A DNA stretch of 6,125 nucleotides from RUG563 sp964549135 (GTDB taxonomy: Bacteria; Bacillota; Clostridia; Christensenellales; Aristaeellaceae). Both the position numbers and the translations under genes were made by a program. Shown here piece by piece: positions 5,455 through 6,125 of this stretch (its first letter is position 1; each line of letters starts with the position of its first letter). The notes under the pieces were generated by a model that was not told where the DNA came from, made no database searches, and was given only the letters and a program-made list of their open reading frames with translations. The stretch spans positions 1-6,125 of the forward strand of contig CAZJUJ010000094.1 of NCBI GenBank assembly GCA_964549135.1, in the 5' to 3' direction.

Positions 5455-5950
5455 GGTGCCATTCCTCCAAGCTGCTTTTCAGCAGGCGTTCTGCCTTTTC
5501 CAGGCGGTAGTGAACTGTTCTGCGGGAAACATGCAGCGCCTGCGCGGCTTCCTGAATGGTGAGGCCCTGGAAGTAGCGGAGAGTGATTGCCTGCCGCAGC
5601 GCAGGGGGCAGAGAAAGGATGGCGCGGGTGAAGGTATCATCGGGCGGCTCAAAGGGCGCGGATGCCTCCGGCAGATCGTCCATGCGCACCCGGCGATCAA
5701 TATGAACAAACCATTTGCTCCGCTGAAGATCGCGGCAGACGTTGACGGCAATCCGCATCAGCCAGGTCTTTTCCGATGCCTCCCGGCGATAGCTGCCGTA
5801 GCATCGCCACGCCTTGATAAAGGTATCCTGCACCGCGTCCTCGGCCAGCGCAGCATCCCGGAGGAGCAGATAACAGGTGCGCAGCAGCGGTACCTCCCAC
5901 CGCGCCATGGCCTGCTCCAGCCAGCAATCGCGTTCATTTGGTTGTTCCAT
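5444..5950 (-). CDS. ECF-type RNA polymerase sigma factor
   Basis: 168 residues. ECF sigma factors direct RNA polymerase to stress or envelope genes and have only regions 2 and 4. Region 2 is about 18-80, with the core-binding and -10 recognition part AEDAVQDTFIKAWRCYGSYR (36-55) and the helix TWLMRIAVNVCRDLQR (62-77). A short linker (81-104) leads to region 4 at about 107-160, with LPPALRQAITLRYFQGLTIQ (114-133) and the helix-turn-helix EAAQALHVSRRTVHYRLEKA (134-153) for -35 binding. The start ATG at 5950 follows a perfect AAAGGAGG (plus 5960-5967) at nine bases. An in-frame extension further upstream would run through the promoter and into repeat copy 3, so it is rejected. First gene of a two-gene operon with the membrane partner. 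Confidence 0.93.
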   Translation of the reverse strand: MEQPNERDCWLEQAMARWEVPLLRTCYLLLRDAALAEDAVQDTFIKAWRCYGSYRREASEKTWLMRIAVNVCRDLQRSKWFVHIDRRVRMDDLPEASAPFEPPDDTFTRAILSLPPALRQAITLRYFQGLTIQEAAQALHVSRRTVHYRLEKAERLLKSSLEEWHHDE

Positions 5951-5975
5951 GCCTGCCAGCCTCCTTTCATCTATA

Positions 5976-6003
5976 TAGACGAAGCAGCACGGAAAAACGT
6001 GCA
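5976..6003 (-). promoter_or_regulatory. Candidate ECF-type promoter of the sigma operon
   Basis: On the minus strand TGCACG (6003-5998), a 16-bp spacer starting with a T-run, and CGTCTA (5981-5976). Known SigW/SigM-type ECF promoters have a TGAAAC/TGCAAC-like -35, a T-run and a CGT -10 at 16-17 bp, so this fits in layout, although the -35 lacks the usual AAC. Sigma-A alternatives here have spacers of 19-21 bp and are weaker. Self-regulation is an inference. Transcription would start near 5969, just ahead of the ribosome binding site. Confidence 0.45.
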
Positions 6004-6005
6004 AT

Positions 6006-6032
6006 GGGGGACGGGGAAAACGGGGAACGGGG
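6006..6032 (+). other. G-quadruplex motif at the left end of repeat copy 3
   Basis: Four G-runs of four or more on the plus strand (6006-6010, 6013-6016, 6022-6025, 6029-6032) are separated by AC, AAAAC and AAC. This meets the usual motif for an intramolecular G-quadruplex. It is on the template strand for the sigma operon but lies upstream of the predicted promoter. Confidence 0.6.
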
Positions 6033-6040
6033 ATCTTTTT

Positions 6041-6081
6041 GCGGGGGGACCACATTTTGGGGCAATGTGGGTGCCCCCCGC
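6041..6081 (+). repeat. Left hairpin of repeat copy 3
   Basis: GCGGGGGG (6041-6048) pairs with CCCCCCGC (6074-6081), and CCACATT (6050-6056) pairs with AATGTGG (6064-6070). The two stems are joined by a small internal loop, and the apical loop is larger than in copy 2. It is the counterpart of 3793-3831, with paired base changes in the upper stem. Confidence 0.7.
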
Positions 6082-6125
6082 CCCCACCGGAAAACGGGTC
6101 GGGGTGGTTGATTGGAGGTTCGTGG

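Larger units (their letters stand above)
6006..6125 (+). repeat. Intergenic hairpin-ended repeat, copy 3 (diverged, runs off window)
   Basis: Upstream of the sigma gene. CGGGGAACGGGGATCTTTTT followed by a GC-rich hairpin corresponds to 3771-3831 of copy 2. After it, CACCGGAAAACGGGTCGGGG and TTGATTGGAGG are diverged forms of TTCCGAAAACCGGCTCTGG and TTTCATGGAGG in copies 1 and 2. It begins two or three bases upstream of the proposed -35 of the sigma operon. The rest lies outside the window. Confidence 0.6.

Overview
The window looks like chromosomal DNA of a Gram-positive bacterium of the Bacillota, most likely a Clostridia-type gut organism. Reasons: strong AGGAGG-type ribosome binding sites, sigma-A promoters with extended -10 boxes, an MscL channel with a C-terminal zinc-ribbon tail, a DUF975 membrane protein, and an ECF sigma factor paired with a one-pass membrane partner. 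Genus cannot be fixed from the sequence alone. Genes are fairly GC-rich. The spaces between transcription units hold AT-rich blocks framed by GC-rich hairpins.

Layout, plus strand. Positions 1-452 are repeat copy 1, cut by the window edge. A sigma-A promoter (485-513) drives a secreted trypsin/V8-like protein (554-1240) whose nucleophilic Ser is replaced by Glu. A second extended -10 promoter (1263-1291) drives a tight four-gene operon: mscL (1339-1791), a HAD phosphatase (1794-2459), a DUF975 membrane protein (2447-3088) and a cytosolic SGNH/GDSL hydrolase (3102-3707). Gaps in the operon are -13 to +13 bases, so the genes are probably co-translated. MscL is an osmotic safety valve. The other three are generic enzymes or membrane proteins and no shared pathway can be read from the sequence.

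Layout, minus strand. An ECF sigma factor (5950 down to 5444) overlaps the start of a membrane-anchored putative anti-sigma protein (5454 down to 4255). This is a typical envelope-signal module. A candidate ECF-type promoter, perhaps self-recognised, lies at 5976-6003. This operon converges on the mscL operon, and repeat copy 2 (3731-4240) fills the space between them. Repeat copy 3 begins at about 6006, just upstream of the sigma promoter, and runs off the window.

The most unusual content is this repeat family: three copies in 6.1 kb, all in intergenic spaces. A copy has inverted ends, and each end carries its own near-perfect GC-rich hairpin. Next to the hairpins is an inverted 20-mer (CCGAAAACCGGCTCTGGATG and its complement), followed by a central hairpin whose pairing is kept by compensatory change, and a 48-bp tandem array. 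No transposase is present, so the copies resemble non-autonomous, MITE- or REP-like elements or a structured-RNA repeat. I do not recognise the family.
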